A stretch of DNA of 21,021 nucleotides, taken from NCBI GenBank assembly GCA_037176905.1, contig JBBBWG010029222.1, positions 15,390-36,410 on the forward strand, written 5' to 3'. Shown here one piece after another: positions 19,677-21,021 of this stretch. Source of the DNA: Azolla pinnata. Taxonomy: Eukaryota; Streptophyta; Polypodiopsida; Salviniales; Salviniaceae. Every line of letters begins with the position of its first letter. Within the stretch, counting starts at the first letter, position 1. The notes beneath the pieces were generated by a model. That model was not told the origin of the DNA and searched no databases. It saw nothing but the letters and a program-made list of their open reading frames with translations. The position numbers and the translations under genes are program-made.

Positions 19677-21021
19677 ACAGCAACAACAACAGCAACAAGA
19701 GCAATATTATTGCCTGCAACCTCAGCTCTTCTTCAAGATGTCCCATGATGTCTACAGCTATGGTGAAGGGTAATGTGTATATATACACATTAATGTATGA
19801 TATTCCATTGATTGAATCCCTGATTTTGAATACTGAGGCCTGTAGAAATTGTGATCAAATCTGAAAATTGAAGGGTAATGGGGAAGGTTGCATCAGAGAA
19901 TGGCCACAAATGGATCTTCCTCCATAGCTCGCCGCGGGGCCCCGCATCATCATCTTCTTCTTCATCCTCTGCATCGTCGGGCTCCAGCGGCGCTTCCATG
20001 GATGATCATCACGCAGATCACCGGCCATGGCAACCTCCTGCCGCCATGGATTCTGTGAGTATATTGTTATAATAAGAACATGGAGATTCCGATGAATCGT
20101 TTGATTCCAGCAATCGCGGGCTGCTTCTTCGCGATCAATATTCTTATCGAGGGGGGGTTTTGTCGGGGAATCTTCTTTCCGCTGCGGCGGTGCTGCGCTG
20201 CAACCCTTTGGCTCGTGATCTCGGAAATCGTCGCAGTATCCAAGGACATGGGGAGCACAATCCAACGCTGGAATACAGGTAGAAATTAGTGGAAAGTACA
20301 AAGAGAATTAAACAGCAGCTATAGAGTGATTGATTGATCGATCGACTGATTGATTGATTGATGGATGGATGGATAGATTCATTCATTCATTCATTCATTG
20401 AGCCAAATTGGGTGTAATGTACATAGTCTTGTAAATTACAACTGTGTAGAGGTAGAATCTGCTCATCATCTTCTTCTTCTTCTTCTTCACCATCATCACC
20501 ATCATCATCATCTTCTTCATCATCGTCATCATCATCATCACCTTGTTTTTGTTTCTAATCAGCTTTGTGTGTTGTGTGGTTTGTGGGCGCTGCAGACCAT
20601 AGCCATAATCGCCGTGGGGGAAGGAGTGCTGCAGCTGGGCTCCACTCACAAGGCAAAGCCAGCAGCAAACAACTCCATAAGCTCCCTAATTTTGACTAAT
20701 TACACGTTATCAATCCACCCAATCTGCAATCTAGTTTACATAGCTATATCAACCCTAATGATGAAGGCTTAAAATCAATGTTTTGATTCAACAAAAAAAA
20801 ACAGTTCTATTGGATTGAAGTATGTTGTACTGAACTAGTGCAGTTTTGGAGAAAGGTTTTCAGGTGGAGGAGGATATGGAGTTTGTGGTGGGGGTGAGGA
20901 GGAGGCTGAGCTATGTGCAGAGCATTCCAGGAGGGTTAGCAGCCCACCCACCAGCTCCTCAGGCCCTGCAAGCTCAGAGTCAAAGGAAAGGTCAAAGTCA
21001 AGGTCAAGGTCAAGGCCAAGG
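18363..21021 (+). CDS. bHLH-MYC_N domain protein, RSS3 / LHW-like group; 3' end outside window
   Basis: Predicted nuclear regulator. Relatives such as rice RSS3 and Arabidopsis LHW work in bHLH transcription complexes; short members are often mislabelled WNK-related although no kinase domain exists. Exons: 18363-18502, 18801-18875, 19461-19769, 19874-20054, 20596-20652 (or from 20563), 20864 to beyond 21021. Domain signatures in order: LLQQTLRSFC (12-21), SSWVYAVFWRILPRNYPPPKW (28-48), GNKRNWILVWEDGYCDF (67-83), FFKMSHDVYSYGEGVMGKVA (162-181), GHKWIFL, TIAIIAVGEGVLQLGS (236-251), VEEDMEFVVGVRRRLSYVQSIPGG. The start is the first in-frame ATG after an upstream stop. Oddities: Asp6 (102-107), His13 and Gln8 (131-151) and a Ser-rich run interrupt the domain; the usual W-x-x-x-F-x-S-G-I-Q before TIAII is not recognisable; the fifth intron appears to use a GC donor. 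The protein ends at the window edge in a Gly-Gln repeat. Confidence 0.88.
18503..18800 (+). other. Intron 1 of the bHLH-MYC_N gene
   Basis: gtatgc to gattag, phase 2, splitting the Lys codon of PPPKW. No other feature seen. Confidence 0.85.
18876..19460 (+). other. Intron 2 of the bHLH-MYC_N gene
   Basis: gtatta to ctgcag, phase 2, splitting the Trp codon of RNWILVWED. Contains a GATC tandem run (19020-19037) and a perfect 15-bp inverted repeat (19169-19207). Confidence 0.88.
19169..19207. repeat. Perfect 15-bp inverted repeat with 9-nt loop
   Basis: ccatgatctgcaatg (19169-19183) and cattgcagatcatgg (19193-19207) are exact complements around aagcaaaca. In the intron transcript this would form a strong short hairpin. 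Confidence 0.92.
19549..19698 (+). repeat. Coding GAT, CAT and CAA/CAG triplet runs
   Basis: Six GAT codons (19549-19566), thirteen CAC/CAT codons (19636-19674) and eight CAA/CAG codons (19675-19698) inside exon 3 of the bHLH-MYC_N gene. They sit in the loop between ILVWEDGYCDF and FFKMSH, where the family varies in length. Confidence 0.95.
20055..20595 (+). other. Intron 4 of the bHLH-MYC_N gene, with microsatellites and two candidate acceptors
   Basis: The donor is gtgagt after a Ser codon, phase 0. The acceptor at 20595 (gctgcag) joins directly to TIAII. Another at 20562 (ttctaatcag, with a better pyrimidine tract) would add eleven residues and also keep frame. The intron contains GATT/GATC/GGAT/CATT tetranucleotide runs (20325-20400) and a TTC/CAT compound microsatellite (20465-20541). 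An open stretch at about 20080-20280 looked like an exon but fits neither the family nor the frame. Confidence 0.7.
20653..20863 (+). other. Probable GC-AG intron 5 of the bHLH-MYC_N gene
   Basis: The family continues LGS-x-x-K directly into V-x-E-D-x-x-F-V. Here STHK ends at 20652, immediately followed by gcaaag, and VEEDMEFV starts after ttttcag at 20864, both phase 0. No GT lies at the homologous place, so a GC donor (AAG/gcaaag, close to the known GC-donor consensus) is the simplest reading. Confidence 0.65.
20973..21021 (+). repeat. Coding ggtcaa-type repeat at right edge (Gly/Ser-Gln)
   Basis: Repeated caa-ggt / caa-agt hexamers in frame give QSQRKGQSQGQGQGQ and run off the window; the full length is unknown. 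Confidence 0.85.

Noticed and set aside
20080..20289. Open stretch between exons 4 and 5 of the bHLH-MYC_N gene as a coding exon
   Set aside because: It has a plausible acceptor (ttccag at 20110) and donor near 20280, but in the required phase it hits a stop, and no frame resembles the family. Exon 4 and the TIAII exon already join in frame.
18363..21021. WNK kinase identity for the second gene
   Set aside because: Close relatives are often labelled WNK-related in databases, but no kinase motifs (Gly loop, HRD, DFG) are present; the signatures are those of the bHLH-MYC_N domain.

Overview
This is a stretch of plant nuclear DNA. Both recognisable genes have introns with plant-like splice sites and belong to plant protein families, and the space between them is AT-rich and full of decayed transposable elements and simple repeats. 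I cannot name the species. A non-grass flowering plant, possibly a monocot, is a guess from the protein sequences.

Layout. 1-600: compound CAT/CAC and TTC microsatellite with an embedded 58-bp minisatellite. 602-5803 (+): complete ten-exon gene for a plant O-fucosyltransferase family protein (GT65-related, formerly DUF246), a type II Golgi-type membrane enzyme. 5804-7985: 3' flank and AT-rich DNA with no recognisable gene. 7986-8630 (-): decayed TIR-domain gene fragment with in-frame stops and frameshifts. 8738-10275: tandem array of a roughly 314-bp unit. 10990-12600 (-): decayed retroelement-like reading frames behind an LTR-like stretch that has a TATA motif and a strong palindrome. 12974-13737 (+): clear Ty3/Gypsy polyprotein relic (protease into reverse transcriptase), lying between two copies of a 21-bp direct repeat. 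13846-14035 (-): short unidentified protein-like fragment. 15354-15660 (+): Copia-like LTR remnant ending in a degenerate tRNA-Met primer site. 15730-16145: roughly 140-bp tandem repeat. 16450-16461 (-): a second primer-site-like sequence. 17340-17800: unexplained GC-richer island. 18363 to the right edge (+): gene for a bHLH-MYC_N-domain regulator of the RSS3 / LHW-like group (often auto-labelled WNK-related), six exons seen, 3' end outside the window.

The two intact genes are unrelated in function: one a secretory-pathway glycosyltransferase, the other a nuclear transcription-complex protein. They share an unusual load of coding microsatellites (Gln-Ser in the first; Asp, His, Gln, Ser and Gly-Gln in the second). 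No RNA gene, CRISPR array or prokaryote-type operon was seen. The observations most worth checking are the TIR pseudogene, the Gypsy relic with its flanking repeat, and the odd splice structure of the second gene (a probable GC-AG intron and a missing conserved motif). I found no evidence of a wholly new biological system.
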